The position numbers and the translations under genes were made by a program. A DNA stretch of 64,000 nucleotides from Turnera subulata (Eukaryota; Streptophyta; Magnoliopsida; Malpighiales; Passifloraceae), in the NCBI GenBank assembly GCA_028386065.3, contig JAKUCV010006224.1, forward strand, positions 76,903-140,902, read 5' to 3'. Numbering within the stretch: the stretch's first letter is position 1; each line of letters starts with the position of its first letter. The notes under the pieces were generated by a model. That model was not told where the DNA came from and made no database searches. It was given only the letters and a program-made list of their open reading frames with translations. Of this stretch, positions 33,937-49,506 are shown piece by piece.

Positions 33937-36421
33937 CTAACCTAGCAGGAGAATGGAAAAGAAAAAGTGATTAAGTCTAGCTCTTTTCTCTCAAAACGCT
34001 GACTGCTACAGTACCTATCACAGAAGAAAAAAACGAAAAGAAACCATTTCCCGATCAAGATCGGGTCTTCTCCGGCGAGGCCAAGTATGGCATGAGGAGG
34101 TAGATCCCTCCCTGTGTGAAGCCCCGTGACCGAACCTCTCCACCAAGCTTGAACAGCAAACACCCAGCATCAGCCGACCGAGCTTGAAGACGACCGGGGC
34201 CCACGCGCCTCTTCTCCCCGCGCGCGTGCGGCCACTCCGGCATCCCCGCCCATGACCATGTCTTCGCCGACGTGCTCCGATGATGTGGAGACAGCGGTGG
34301 ACAGAGCCACCCGCAAGGTCAGGAATTGTGACCTTGCAGACAGCCCCGTCCAGAGAACACGCTCCCGTTCCCGAGAACGAGAGGCTGGAGCTCTCCCCCC
34401 TATTCCCGGCGCCGATCGAGCTCACCTCCATCAGCAAGAGACCTGCTGCCCCCTTTTGCTCGTTCCCCTGAGCTCGAAGCCGGCGGCAGCATGGTCAGCC
34501 ATCCCCGACCTCATGAGCACCGGAACCTGCAACCCCCACTGACGGCCGCACCTCCACCGGCAGCAGCAGGGTCGCCGGACCCAGGAGGGTCTTCCCACCC
34601 TATGCAGGATGTACCCGAGCAACCCAAACCCGATGAACCGCAGGCAGCAACGTTGGCTAGGACCGGACTTGACTCTGGTCCAACCAGACCGGTTGAACTG
34701 GTCTACACCTCTGTGTACCCACAGCCTCCTCATGGCTCCTCCACACCGGATGTGACGATGAACGAAGCTACCCCGAGCTATCGGGATTCTTTATTTGCTG
34801 GGTCTAACCCGCTTTACCAATCCGACCCATGGGAACTTGAGGGTGAAGTCGAGTACGAAGAAGGAGACTTGATGATGACCGACATCGATGGAGTCGCTAA
34901 TTTGGTTTTGTCCGATCCCTTTAAAGCCCGGCTGAACAAACAATGGGAAAATGCGGTGGTGATCAAGTTGTATGGCGAATATCGGATTCAAAGCTCTGCA
35001 TGCACAATTACAGCTCATTTGGAAGCCAACCGGTCCTTTTAAGATCATCTATCTTGAAAATAATTTCTATTTGGTGCGGTTCTGGGCATCGGTGGATTAT
35101 ATCCATGCGTTGACTGACGGACCATGGAGCATCTATGGCAGTGTCCTTACCGTGCAACCTTGGTCTCCGACCTTCCGAACATCTACCGGGACAATTGACT
35201 CCATAGTGGCGTGGATCCAATTTCCTGACTTCCTAACCAATCGATACCATTCCAGAATACTACGTCAACTTGGCAACATGGTGGGCAGAACAGTTAAACT
35301 TGACGGTAACACTTCTAACCCTAGTCGAGCCAAATTTGCTAGAGTTGCTGTATGCCTTGATTTAACAAAACCCCTGAAGGGGGAAGTATATCTGGATGGC
35401 GAACCTATAAAGGTCGGTTATGAGGGCTTGCCCGATATTTGTTATATATATGGGAAACCAGGTCACAGCATCTTAGTTTGTCCAAAAGCTGCCCATAGCC
35501 GAAACACTACTACCGGCACGTCAGGAGCAACTCCTATGGATTTTGAAGGAACGGCAGCCAAAAACACAATGGGAGGGGAGCCTGGATGAACGTACCGAAG
35601 CGTTCTCGACGCCCATCCCAGAGGCATCCGGTCGGCCCAGAAATGCCCCCGCCACATTCTAACACCAGCCGCCCACAAAACCGGTTCCACATCCTCAGCC
35701 GTTCTCCCAAGGAGGATCCCGTGCAGACCCATCGACCTGACCCTGTTGTTTCCTCCCGCACCTCAGAGACGGCACCCGAGGCCATGCCACTTGACACAAC
35801 CACCGTCACCCCACCCTCACAACCTACAACTGCCATTGAGGTCCAAAGTCCATCCGGTCCACCTCCCGCACTACCCACTCTCCAAGACTTTATCTGGGAC
35901 GGGCCTGTTAGGAAGTCATCTGGCAGGATAACCCTCGACGACAGACTCTCAAAGACGTATCTAATGTCCCAACCAATCCCCATACCTTTGATACCCCAGG
36001 TTTCGGCCCCTCTCGCCCCCCTCCCCCTACCTGTAATCCTATCATCTCCTCCAACTTCATCCCATCTACCCAGGCTCGTCCCCATCGATCTCAGAATCAC
36101 ACGGCAGTGGTGCTCTCAGAAGACTGCCATCGAATGATCATCTCGCCCGATGTACTCAGGTCTGGGTCGGGAATGGAGCGACAAGTGGATCTCCCTCCAT
36201 GAGTCGAGAGTCTCATACTAGTTCTGCTTAGTAATTATCTTGTTGTTTTACTGGTTCCCTAGTTCTCGTTTCTTCGAGCTCTTATCATTTACTATGTTTT
36301 CCATGTCTTTGTATTAGTCCAATGTTTGTACTAATTAGAAGTCGATTTGAGCTACCGACTCCTAAACATGTCATCAGCTCAAGTATATTTCTAGTATACC
36401 TCTTGGTTTATAACCAAAAAC
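33937..36421 (+). mobile_element. L1-type LINE carrying ORF1 only, with target-site duplication
   Basis: The 13-bp sequence ATGGTTAAGGAAA occurs at both edges, 33924-33936 and 36422-36434, as expected for target-primed insertion. The 2.49 kb body has a GC-rich 5' region and one gag-like ORF1, then about 280 bases of non-coding sequence ending near AACCAAAAAC. A full plant L1 would carry a several-kilobase ORF2 (endonuclease, reverse transcriptase); none is present. The 5' end looks complete because the leader precedes ORF1, so this is an internally deleted or non-autonomous copy rather than a 5'-truncated one. The A tail is very short. Confidence 0.75.
34252..36140 (+). pseudogene. LINE ORF1 (DUF4283 and zinc knuckle), frameshifted
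   Basis: The ORF1 protein of plant L1 elements binds element RNA. The upstream frame (from about 34252, then the frame containing EGDLMMTDIDGVANL) shifts at about 34970-34980 into IGFKALHAQLQLIWKPTGPF, a typical DUF4283 start. The domain continues through DGPWSIYGSVLTVQPW and a long conserved block. A zinc knuckle follows near 35430-35480 as CYIYGKPGHSILVC; the second Cys of CX2CX4HX4C is Tyr, so it is damaged. After a stop at 35587 the frame shifts again into a Pro-rich tail (35586-36137). At least two frameshifts mean it is not expressed as one protein. Confidence 0.8.
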
Positions 36422-36572
36422 ATGGTTAAGGAAAATACAAATTAGCTCCAGCACAATAAAGTACTTTGATGAGCAGAAAAAGAAGGGACAGGCGGCATTA
36501 TTATATGCTGTGCAGTGGGGAGTCTTGATGAATTTTCAAGCATTTATTAAACCATAAAACATTTATTACAAA

Positions 36573-39352
36573 ATTATACATATACTAAAACAAGGAGCAT
36601 CCGTGTGAAGTGATATGACCGTTTTGCCTTTAAAAATTTTTATTATGACAAAATTATCCTTTTCCTTATATTTAAATCTATTCATTAGGTAACATACTAA
36701 AACACTGTGAAAGCTGATTAATTTCTCCTTTTTATCCATAATTTCTTCAAATATTGCTACAATAATGTCTCCCACACGGCCACGCTTAATTTGGAACGAA
36801 AGTTATTTTTGTAAAGTTGAATTTAATAATTAAATAATTTTGGATGACACGTTTTTAACTCTGGGATCGCCAAATCAACACACTTTACTCACTTTTAAAT
36901 TTCCTCTTTCCTTCTCTCCACGTATCAGACACGGTTTTTATTCTCCTCTCACTTGGTTTTGTTCTTCACCGCTCCCTCTACATCTTTGTAATTGTCTGAA
37001 AGCACAACAACGAACTTTCCACAACAGGCTTTTCTATATGTTTTCAGTTGTTTTTTTTTTTTTTTACCAAGGCAACACGAGCTTGAATTATTGGAATTTG
37101 AGGGGGATAGTCATCTTTGGAAGGAAAGGAAAGGGCAAGAAGTTGCATAAAAATCTTCTACAATTGTCTTTACATGCCACCCAGAGCAACGGCAAGACCT
37201 CACCTTCTTCTCTTTTGCTGATATTTCTTCTTTGTTGTTGCTTGCATGCATCGTTTTGTTCAAATCCATGGTTGTGTTGTTCTTTAATTTGAATTTTGTT
37301 TCTTCAAATCCAGATTTTCCTGTCAGTGGTCTTATAATTGCATGCATCAATTTTTTTCCCTTGCTGATATGTTTAGAACATATCTTCTGAGCTAAGGATT
37401 CAACTGGACTGTTGGCTCATTGAAACAAATTGAAAGTGAAAAGTGTTAAATGGTTATGCAATTTACTAAATAGCAGGATTTCACCACCTTAGACAATCTG
37501 CGAAATCAATATGCTAAATCACGACATTGATTCATCAATATCGTTTCTTTGATGTCGTGTTTGTTCCTTTTCAGAACATAATTGGGCAGCAACAGAGAAG
37601 GTGTTGAAAAATGGTGGTGAAGGGGCACTAAATTCTTCAAACCCATGTTCAAGTATGACTGCTAATGGCCTGCTGAGATTGCCTGTACCCTTTCTTTCAT
37701 TTTGGATGCCTGTCAGAAACTTTTAGGAGCCTGTTCAGTACAGATATTAACTCCTGATCCATTCACTATTCCCTGCATGCTTTGCTTTCACGCAGGTCAT
37801 GCTACCTTCTTCAGGAGTATGAGCCGTCTTGATCAAACACATACTGAGCTACAGGAAATTAAAAATTTTTATGTTTCTTTGCTGCTTATTTGAATGATGG
37901 TGAAAGCAGCGTGGCAAAGAAAGATTGCTTTTGTTCCTACGTCTACTACGGCTGGTACAAGTCTTTGTCATCAGGTAGCTTGATATCAATTATTGTGAAG
38001 ACGTTCAGCATTGTATTTATTGATTGAGCAAAAATGTTTAACACTAACAAATTCAACACAAAAGGCATTAGTGTAATATTCTTTAACGGTTTATTTCTTT
38101 ACAAATTCAAAAATATATAATTAGTAGAATGCCAAACGCAAATCTAGCCAGATTTCCAGAATTAGCACAAAATTCATGTATGCGTGGCCATGTATTCTCT
38201 GACTTAAGAGGTTTCCAATAGCATTTGAAGGAATGCTTTATATTCCATGGGAAAAATAAGATCACCTGGAATACTAGAACATACGAAATGATTAGAGCAA
38301 TGCAATACATGAAGCTTATTTGTGGCAGTTTAGCATTAAAATGTTTGTTTGAGCCTAATTAGGACTATTTATTGCATCGTCAATTACTTCACTTCATTTA
38401 GATTCTGTTTTCTTGACTTTAGTAAAGACAATCCCTAATGAAAATCCTTATACATGATAAGTTCTTAAGTCGTACTTTAGCTATGTATTTGATAGGTAAT
38501 TGGTTCAGCTTTTGGCCACAAAAGATGCGCCTATTCCGTTGCGCCAACTACAGGACCGATAATTGGTTTTCTATATAGATGAACACACACTTATCGCTCT
38601 GATAGAAGCTCAGGTAACAGACTTATTTTCAGAAGTTCTTGCAATGCCGATTGAGAATACCATCCATTGGTGTGTTAATTAGAGTAAATCTTAGGATGTC
38701 TCCCCTTGGCTTCCATCTTTTTGTCAAATAGATGCTCAATTGCACCAATGTCTTGGCTGTTTTTTTTTTTTTGTGAACCATACATATAGAACCTCTCCAG
38801 CCCAGTTGATTTTGTTTTCTCATGGTTTGTTGGATGCTAAATATAAAGATGTAGCTTTGTCCAATTTTTCGTGTCTGTCTGTGGTCTTATAATTGCATGC
38901 ATCAATTTTCTTTTCCTTGCTAATATATCTGGCAGTGCTCATTTTACTCATAAGTAAAATGAGTCCATCAATTGACTTCTTTTCCTCTTTGTTGCTGTTC
39001 TTGATTGAAGTTCCTTATGTTCTCAGCTCAAGTTATCGTCTCTGGTGTTATAGTGTATGAATTGGTTGGATTTTACTAGATCCGCAGCCAAATTCTTTTG
39101 GTACATGTTCTTCACATTATGTACTACACATTTAATGGCTTGATGGTTGTGGCTGCAAAACCAAACTAATAAATTACAGCCTTAGTTTCCTCTGCATTAT
39201 ATTTGCTTTGGATTTTTTTTTTCAGGATTGACTATTCCACGGCCTGTAAGTTTTTTTCTACTGCAGTTTTTTTTTCATTTTATCTCATTCCTTTCAGTAA
39301 TGTCAGTTTCCAGTTCTCTCAATTCCGCAGCAACGCGCGGCTAACTACCTAG
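36573..39352 (+). mobile_element. Helitron, about 2.8 kb, non-autonomous
   Basis: The 3' end is CCGCAGCAACGCGCGG (hairpin) followed by CTAACTAC and CTAG (39349-39352), then T. The probable 5' end is near 36573, where TTATACATATACTAAAACAAGGAGCAT resembles plant Helitron starts, though the canonical TC is not intact. No Rep/helicase frame is present. A 45-bp phrase, GGTCTTATAATTGCATGCATCA plus TTTTCC and TTGCT, is found twice (37329-37373 and 38883-38927). Short frames inside (for example 36840-37292) have no recognisable domain. The 3' hairpin is similar to the one at 13964-13993, so both elements belong to related families. Confidence 0.65.
37329..38927 (+). repeat. Direct repeat within the Helitron
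   Basis: About 45 bases starting GGTCTTATAATTGCATGCAT occur at 37329-37373 and again at 38883-38927, with only a few mismatches. The 1.5 kb between them shows no gene. This may reflect internal duplication or capture of two copies. Confidence 0.8.
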
Positions 39353-39669
39353 TAAGATCATATATGATAACAGTGACTACCTGATAAGGGACGGGTACGG
39401 GGGGTGATTGTAGAGAAAAAGTATTTCAAAAATACACAGAAGAGAAAAATTAGTATCCATCCAACAATAGTACACCAGTGGTCCAGTACTCTACTTTTCA
39501 ACTTTTTTTTTTGGTAGAAAGGGTGGAGCAAAGCATATATTAAGAAATCAAAAAACTGAAACAAGTAGTGGTTTAGCCACAATCTATTTTTCACTTTAAT
39601 GGTACTTGGTACTTGTTTCAATTCCAATAACTTACAATATATATAAAAAATGAATCTCATCTTTGTTCT

Positions 39670-42964
<3,295 letters not shown>

Positions 42965-43200
42965 CTTCCCTATTGCATCACCAAATGGGAAAGTTCAACA
43001 CAAGTTACTGTTAAATATTTCATCAAAAAAAAAAAAGTTACTGTTAAATAACAGGAATTGCTTCCCTGTGTCTGGCATAAGATCCAACCAATTTGTTTTT
43101 TTATCAAAAAAAAAATCTGGACTATCCAAGAAGTCATTGGTCTTAGATGATACATAAAACTTGACTCTAACAGTTATCATTCAACGCGGATGAATGGGCC

Positions 43201-43207
43201 CTATATA
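43201..43207 (-). promoter_or_regulatory. Possible TATA box of gene E
   Basis: TATATAG on the minus strand, preceded by CCTATATAGGG context, lies about 240 bases before the ATG. The same element is kept in the duplicated promoter of gene F (57969-57975). Confidence 0.4.
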
Positions 43208-43905
43208 GGATTGAAGACAGATTAAACATGTTGAAAGATAATTTAATTCAATCAAATCAACAAAGAGCATTTTATCTTCTTTAATTCGTCCATTTTGGAA
43301 TCACTTAAGAATATTCCAGGGTATGTAGTACCATCAACAATCACTGATGGGATCAGTGAGACACTGACTAAGGAAAATACATACCAAACATATATGCTGC
43401 TTGTTGTCTTATGTTTCTCATATTTTTTTTTGATAGTAATGTTTCTCATATTTGATGATATCAGATATATCATGTTATTGAGGTCGACCCAGGTATGAAG
43501 TACAGTAGTACATGTTGTTCATGTATGCATTTTTCAGAATATTGGTCCCAATCTGTGAAGATTATGTGTTGGCATACACACAACACACAAGAGAAAAGAC
43601 AGAATACATTACTTCTATCACTGCTGTGGTGATCAACTGCTGAATCGTTATACCTCTACCAGAGTTCACTAACAAAACTAATCATTCTATCAAACAAGTA
43701 AAGACAGAATAAAAGGCAAACATAAGACGCACAGAACAGAGTACCAAAATAATAAACAAAAGTTGAAGACGCTCTAACAACCTTTTTTGGCGGCGCCCAA
43801 GTTTCAGGGGTCCAAGATTCCAACGTGCTTCACCAAACAACCATGGTAAGGGTAGACCAAAACGTCAATGGTACTTGCACGACAAAAGAAGGGTATATGG
43901 CATCC

Positions 43906-44762
43906 AAAATCTACATTATTATTTTTTAATCTTTTTTGAAAATACATTATTATTTTTTAATCTTAACTTCACTTGCATGATTTTTTAATAATAAGCTCTG
44001 TTGACCCATGGGCAAAAACTAAAGGGGGAAGTCGTCTTTCCTATTACCTTCCTGGATGTCATCTTTAATTTTCTAATGTATTTGGCTTCAATTCTTTTCA
44101 TCTCCCCCTCTGTTTCAAAATCTATCGTTATCCACTTTTTTAAGATTAAAATTTTACGGCCTTACTTTCTCTGCTTCTTCACCTACATTACCATGCTCCC
44201 CTCTCCTTGCCTACATGTTGAATTTTATAAATACACACTTTGATTTGATTTACAACCTATTTTTTTCCTCCAAAACATATCTTCGATAACTAGTCTGTTT
44301 ACAATATAAAAGAGTGGATACCTACAGAAGATAATAAGTATAAAAGATTGCCTAGCTTTTCATATCAAAAAAGTGAAGAATAATAGGTTTTGGAAGAGAA
44401 GAAAGCCAAGCCAACATGTGTGTGTAAACTATTTCCAATGAAAACTGGTTTACAGCTATCTTAAAATCAAAATCAAACTAAAGAAAATGAAAATTATGGA
44501 TCAAGATTAGATTAGCCAGCCATGTATTGTCTCAAAAGGTCCAATCCCTGTTAGTAAAATAAAAATTACTATGGAAAATTAAATGATATTTATTTTGTAA
44601 ATAGAAGCCACCATAAGAAATTTTTTTAACGAGTACTCCAATTAATATTCTTTTTTTTTTTTTACTTACATATATAACTCAAACATTCTTCTTCTCCCTT
44701 ACGCATGTATCTATCTATATAGAATAACTAGAAGGGAACTGTCCCTCCCCATGATGTGCTCT
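43906..44762. other. Intergenic region upstream of gene E duplication
   Basis: AT-rich sequence with two copies of ACATTATTATTTTTTAATCTT near 43912 and 43945. No gene, RNA or defined transposon end was recognised. Confidence 0.5.
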
Positions 44763-44769
44763 CATTACT

Positions 44770-45054
44770 ATTACGTCTTTGAGAACGAGGATGAAGAGAA
44801 ATTTGTACAAGGACAATTAATTAACAAGGCAGGTCTAATGCCAAATGTAATCGGTATTGACCGGGACCTGCACCGACCACGTGATGATGACACCTCTGAT
44901 CTCTGATGCCCGGCCCTGACCCTTTTTTTTTCGAAAAAAAAAGAGTACTCCACTATGATATTACTTGGGCTAGTAATCATTTCACAAAGGTTAACAGTCT
45001 TTGATGTGTGTGTTTGTGCAAATTTCTCTTCATCCTCGTTCTCAAAGACGTAAT
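44770..45054. repeat. 39-bp inverted repeat within the S-RLK pseudogene
   Basis: Bases 44770-44808 are the reverse complement of 45016-45054 with one mismatch (core TCATCCTCGTTCTCAAAGAC on the plus strand). The downstream arm is the true pseudogene sequence; the other arm is an inverted copy about 210 bases away. Such a structure would make a hairpin in RNA from either strand. Confidence 0.85.
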
Positions 45055-45117
45055 ATATGTTGAATATGTCATAGACATATTTGGGACTAAATAATGAGAA
45101 ATTCTTCATCTCAAGGA

Positions 45118-45639
45118 TGATGTACTAAGGAAAATAGGAATTTTATTGATATGCAAGATTGAGTACAATTGAGGCAATTTGAGTATAATCTTGAGAGTGC
45201 TAATACAATCTAAAGAGAAAGTAATGCAAGTTTGTATGTGTAAGCTTGATAGAGGTTGGTAAGTCCGAAATGCCATGGGGGGTGCCTATTTATAGGCCTT
45301 TGGTGTTTCAGGAACGTGCTGAAGAAGCTAGAACCGAACTTGAGCAGTAAGGATTCGGGGTATCCTTGGCTACCAAGTCCTGAGTTTTGGGGCAGGAAAC
45401 CGGGACCCTATTTTCCCGGAGGGTACTGTGTGGCCGTCTGTGAACAAGGTTCGCAAGTGGCTGTTGGTTTAATATGGCTCAAAGTCTGAGTGATTGTTGG
45501 GCCCTTGTACAGTCTTCTGATCCATGTGAGTGTTTATATGATGTGAGGCATGTTGGTCTGGCCTAGGAGTCCCTGGATTGGGCTCGTTGTGTTGGCCCAT
45601 GATGATGTTTGTTTGGGCTAAGTATTTTAACCCATATCA
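45118..45639 (-). mobile_element. Solo LTR, 522 bp, inserted in the S-RLK pseudogene
   Basis: On the minus strand it starts TGATATGGGTT and ends GTACATCA. The sequence before and after is contiguous in genes E and F, which fixes the insertion edges. It contains a TATA box TATAAATA (minus strand, 45287-45294) and AATAAA near its 3' end in the right order for an LTR. Flanks CAAGGA (45112-45117) and CAAGAC (45640-45645) look like a damaged target duplication. There is no internal retrotransposon sequence. Confidence 0.7.
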
Positions 45640-46311
45640 CAAGACCACCTCCAATCCTGAGACCAGCCCAATGGCCTGTTTCAGAATATGATACTTGGCG
45701 AACAAGTGCTTGTGGAAGTCCACGGCCATATTGGCTCGTGACTCGTGTAATCTCCATCTGATGGATCTTCAAGGCTTTTCCACGAAGTCAGAAACCAATT
45801 ATGTCCGGTTTTAAGGTTCCAGCCTTGCTTCTTCATTCCTGGAATGAAGGTATCTCCAGGATAATCAAAGCTCAGCCACACATAACTTGCTTCCACCCTT
45901 GTTTTACCAGGAATGGGACTAAGCTTTTGGTAAGCATTGAATTGTTATGTCATTGGTAGGCAGTCACAAGTTTGATTTAGTGATCTAGACCAATCTTACG
46001 GACTTTTTTTTCGGTTATCCAAAAATTAATGTATTATGGTATGACCTCAAAATAAAATAATAATTTAACATGTATTCCCATGAATGATGATTTTAGATGT
46101 CTAATTACTGAATGAGAATATACAATAATTACAAAAATAATAATGGTACTTTATAAAAAAAATAATGATGAATAGAAAATATGAAACAATACATAAAGTA
46201 TCTCTTAATATAAATATATTTCTTGGATAAAGAAGTGTTGATTTTCATTGAAGCATAAAGAAGTACACGCAATACAGTACTTTTTTTTTTTATTTGAACT
46301 TCTAAAAATCA

Positions 46312-46960
46312 CTGGACATGCAGATAATGCACTGGCCAGCCTATTTATGTGTAACAAAAATCATCTAAATCCTTTCAAAAAAGATTTAATTTGTCTAACT
46401 GTAGCACGAGTATCCCAGTCAACTGGGTCACCATCATCTTGAGTTACCCATTTGATCAACTTCTGTGCATCTGACTCTACATGCAGCAACCGAATAGCCT
46501 CTCAATGCCCAAACTCCTTGCTCTCCTAATACGTACCCAACAACATTCCCCATGCCTCTTCTGCAGCAACCGAATAGCATGGTTTCTTACTCACACCCCA
46601 ATCAATAACTTTACCTTTGATATCTCTGAAAACAAAACTCACCCCTGCTATTGACGAAGGATGATCGAGTAAGCCCATCATTGTTCAGCTTCAAAGTTCT
46701 TGCAACAGGAGGTCTCCAAAGTCCAAACCACATTCAAGTTAGATTCTACAGAGCTGGATCTCGATGACATGTTGTCCATGCATGAGCACTTCATTCGACA
46801 ACCTTGTTGCTCTAAAAACAGTACGAAGTGGGTCAATAGATTCGCCACCCATAACCATGCAATTTCTAATCTCCCATAGCATATTGACAAAAAAAAAAAT
46901 CAATCTTAACAATAGAATAAAGTAGGAATAAAGAGATGCTGCTGAGTATGCCATGTTCTC
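46312..46960 (-). pseudogene. Retrotransposon RNase H (RVT_3-type) fragment, copy A
   Basis: The minus strand gives, in broken frames, the end of a LINE-like ORF2. Recognisable in order are IAGVSFVFRDIKGKVIDWGV, SVAAEEAWGMLLG, ESDAQKLIKWVTQ and DPVDWDTRATVRQIKSFLKG. In-frame stops interrupt it. It forms part of the block duplicated at 49507-50190. No reverse transcriptase core is attached. Confidence 0.65.
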
Positions 46961-47965
46961 GAGGACATGGACGGTGGATCACGCGCAGATAAAATTAATT
47001 GATGACAAGTGGGTTAATTAAGGTCATCGGTCAATGAATCTTTGCTCATAAAACACAACATATAATAATATATACTTCAAGTTGATCAATTGTTTGTTGG
47101 ATATTTTTCCCCTAATCAATACCATAAAGGTATTAATAACTAAGACATCTAGATTCCTACCAAAAAAAAAAACTAAGACATCTAGATCATAGTATATTAA
47201 CAAGTATAGATTTCACTTGAATTTTACTTAGGTCCAAGCTAAGACATGACTTTTTAAAGCAAACACATGCTAAAAACTCACACTCGAAGTGGAAATTGTT
47301 AGATATTTAAGAGCCAGTAATTGTTCATGGAAAAAAGTAGAGGCCAAGCATTCCAAAACTTCGGATTTTGGAGAAGCTGCTGAGCATGTCATGTTCTCAA
47401 TGACATGTCTGCATATATCTATTATTAATCGATGTGTGAATATGAGGTCATTTAGTCAAATGAATTTTTTGACCACACACTGATAGAAAGAAAAAAAAAA
47501 AAGAATTTTGCCATGCAATATATATACTTCAGATGGATTGTCTCTTAGATACTCTTTCCCTATCCAATCGGATAAAGTAGATTTTCAGTCCCTGTACTCC
47601 CCTTGGATTTTAAATATGGTCATTAAACTCAATTTCCATGGATTTTGATTTTTGTACTCCACGTTTTCATTAAATTTGATACTTTCGAACACGTGTCATC
47701 ATTTAGTCCAATTTAAATCCCACATGATAACTTAACCTATCATTGATGATCTAACACGCATGACATGGGGTTAATTGGCTGTTTTTGTATTAAAAGGCAT
47801 ATTTCATGTATCGAGAGGCTTGTTGTGACAAAGAATTGAATAAAATAAATGGAAACATATCAATTTTTCGTGGCGAATTTTGTACGACAAAAATAGTAAT
47901 GAAAGCTGCAAAATTAATTTCCACCATTGAATATATTTTTTTTATCACAACCACCTCTTTTATTT
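46312..47965. repeat. Duplicated block, copy A, lacking the 7S-globulin-like gene
   Basis: It matches 49507-53190 in order: the RNase H fragment, then TTGATCAATTGTTTGTTGGATAT near 47080, then GTCATTTAGTCAAATGAATTTTTTG near 47446, then CATGGGGTTAATTGGCTG near 47766 and the tail to 47965. Between 47570 and 47760 the sequence differs from copy B. In copy B this is where the 7S-globulin-like gene sits; only its last bases (CATGGGGTTAA) remain here. Confidence 0.75.
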
Positions 47966-48459
47966 GTCAGAATATATATATTGCATTCAAAACATAAATA
48001 ACTGGAGTTAGATATAACAAAGTTTACAAAACATATGATGAAACATAGCATGACATGGTAATAATGCTACTTTTTAAACAGATTGAAATCACTAGGATCG
48101 TGTCATTCTAAAGAGGACATCCTCACTTGGCTCATGGTTCGACTATGCTGGTTGGAAAATTTAGAAGTTCTTAAACTGGCTAATGTCAATTTAGCTTGCG
48201 GTATACCCAACAATGTCAGGCTTCTTGTCAATGAAATGAGCCGAGTTGGATCTCTTCCCAGAATTATTTCACTGCCATGCCAGTTCGGGAGCTTCCTCTC
48301 AACCGTAACTGCGATCACACTTTCATCCCATTGTTCACCGCCAGAATTTCTCCTTACTTTCCAAAGAAGCCAAAATAATGTAGCAGGACCTGAAAGTGTC
48401 AAAATTATAATCAAAACAGTGATGGACCAGCTCACTTTACAGTGACAAAATATAGAGGA

Positions 48460-49495
48460 AATGAGTAAGAACACTTCTCCTTTCCCCAAACGCCCCAAAC
48501 ATCATTTTGCCGGAGTGTGTGTTCCAGCCGGGAGCTACAACCACCATCCCCATTTGCAGCCTCTTCACCTTCACTCATCAGACCTTCAGCCCATCCCCTC
48601 CTCATGTCTTTCTTCCATTTCATATCTTCAACCGAAATCTGGTACACTTTTTGAGTCTTCCTGGCAATTTTCTTCTAGCTCTGTTTTCTGGCAGATGTGT
48701 TAGCCGAAGAATGGTGATCGATTTCTCCAGCTAACTCTGCCACCGAGTTGACCCAACCTTGGTGGATTTCTCTCACAATCGCTTGACCCTCATCGGTTCC
48801 CAAAATACAATCAGCTTTACGCTTCTCCCGAGCAGTTTTGGCCATCTCTTCCTGCCCCAATTCCTCAGCCCCAGCTCTTCCTTCATTGTTTCTTGGAATA
48901 TCTTGCATTCCTGTGACTTGATTTTGAATGTCTTCGGTTAACACTATGTTGTTCGGGGGTTGGGATTTCCCGTCTCTTTTGACTCAAGTCTAGTTTGATT
49001 TGTGCCTCCATCAAGAGTCCCCTTCTTGAAAAACTCAGGCATCTTACCCAGTAGCTCTCAACCACGGACCATAACTAAATATGGAATCAGTCTCTCTCCC
49101 TTCATCCGCGCGCTCGCTTTGGTTTCTTGCACCATCGCACTGAATGAGTGATTTTCCCACATCTGATACAAAATTCTCCCAATCGTTCATACTTGATTTT
49201 GATCCAATGCTTCTTGTTGAATTGGTCATGCACGTGAATTCCCGGAATAAGTGGGTTTTCCGGCAGGAACTCGACTTTAGCTCTAACAAATCCGCGCCAG
49301 CCTTTGAAATTTTCTATCTTATCCTCAAGTGTGAAGTTAGCATAAAAAAACATGTAACAATCGCATAATTCTAGATTCATCAAGAGAACTGAGCGGCAAT
49401 TCATGCAATTGAATCCATATCATAGATAATCTACATGGGACTTGACTCAGAGAAAGGTGGGGCAGCCACCTTTAGAAATTAATCTGTGCATTCGC
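48460..49495 (-). pseudogene. LINE ORF1 fragment with zinc knuckle
   Basis: Reading leftwards the frames give WIQLHELPLSSL, then FKGWRGFVRAKVEF, then HWIKIKYERLGEFCIRCGKI, whose Cys pair starts a CX2CX4HX4C knuckle ending RWC, then (after a frameshift) YGPWLRATG. This is the standard order for a plant L1 ORF1 zinc knuckle of the zf-CCHC_4 type. Several frameshifts and stops follow towards 48460. The stretch 48010-48460 has open frames on both strands but I recognise no domain in it. Confidence 0.65.
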
Positions 49496-49506
49496 CATGA
49501 GCCATG

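Larger units (their letters stand above)
44763..45905 (-). pseudogene. S-RLK ectodomain pseudogene, E/F type, split by a solo LTR
   Basis: The upstream part, 45640-45905, translates to [17 protein letters not shown] and [25 protein letters not shown], then [10 protein letters not shown] and GHWAGLRIGG, equivalent to the middle of gene E exon 1. The downstream part, 44763-45117, resumes with MKNFSLFSPKYVYD and FENEDEEKFA. It then jumps straight into intron 1-like sequence (GAGTACTCCACTATGATATTACTTGG matches gene E intron 1), so the EGF and PAN coding part is deleted. Small frameshifts occur as well. The solo LTR at 45118-45639 separates the two parts. There is no kinase exon. Confidence 0.8.

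Noticed and set aside
36840..37292. 150-codon plus-strand frame in the Helitron
   Set aside because: No recognisable domain, T-rich low-complexity composition, and it lies inside a non-autonomous transposon.
48103..48498. 131-codon minus-strand frame
   Set aside because: It lies beside a LINE ORF1 fragment and I could not match it to any domain, so it is left as unexplained sequence.
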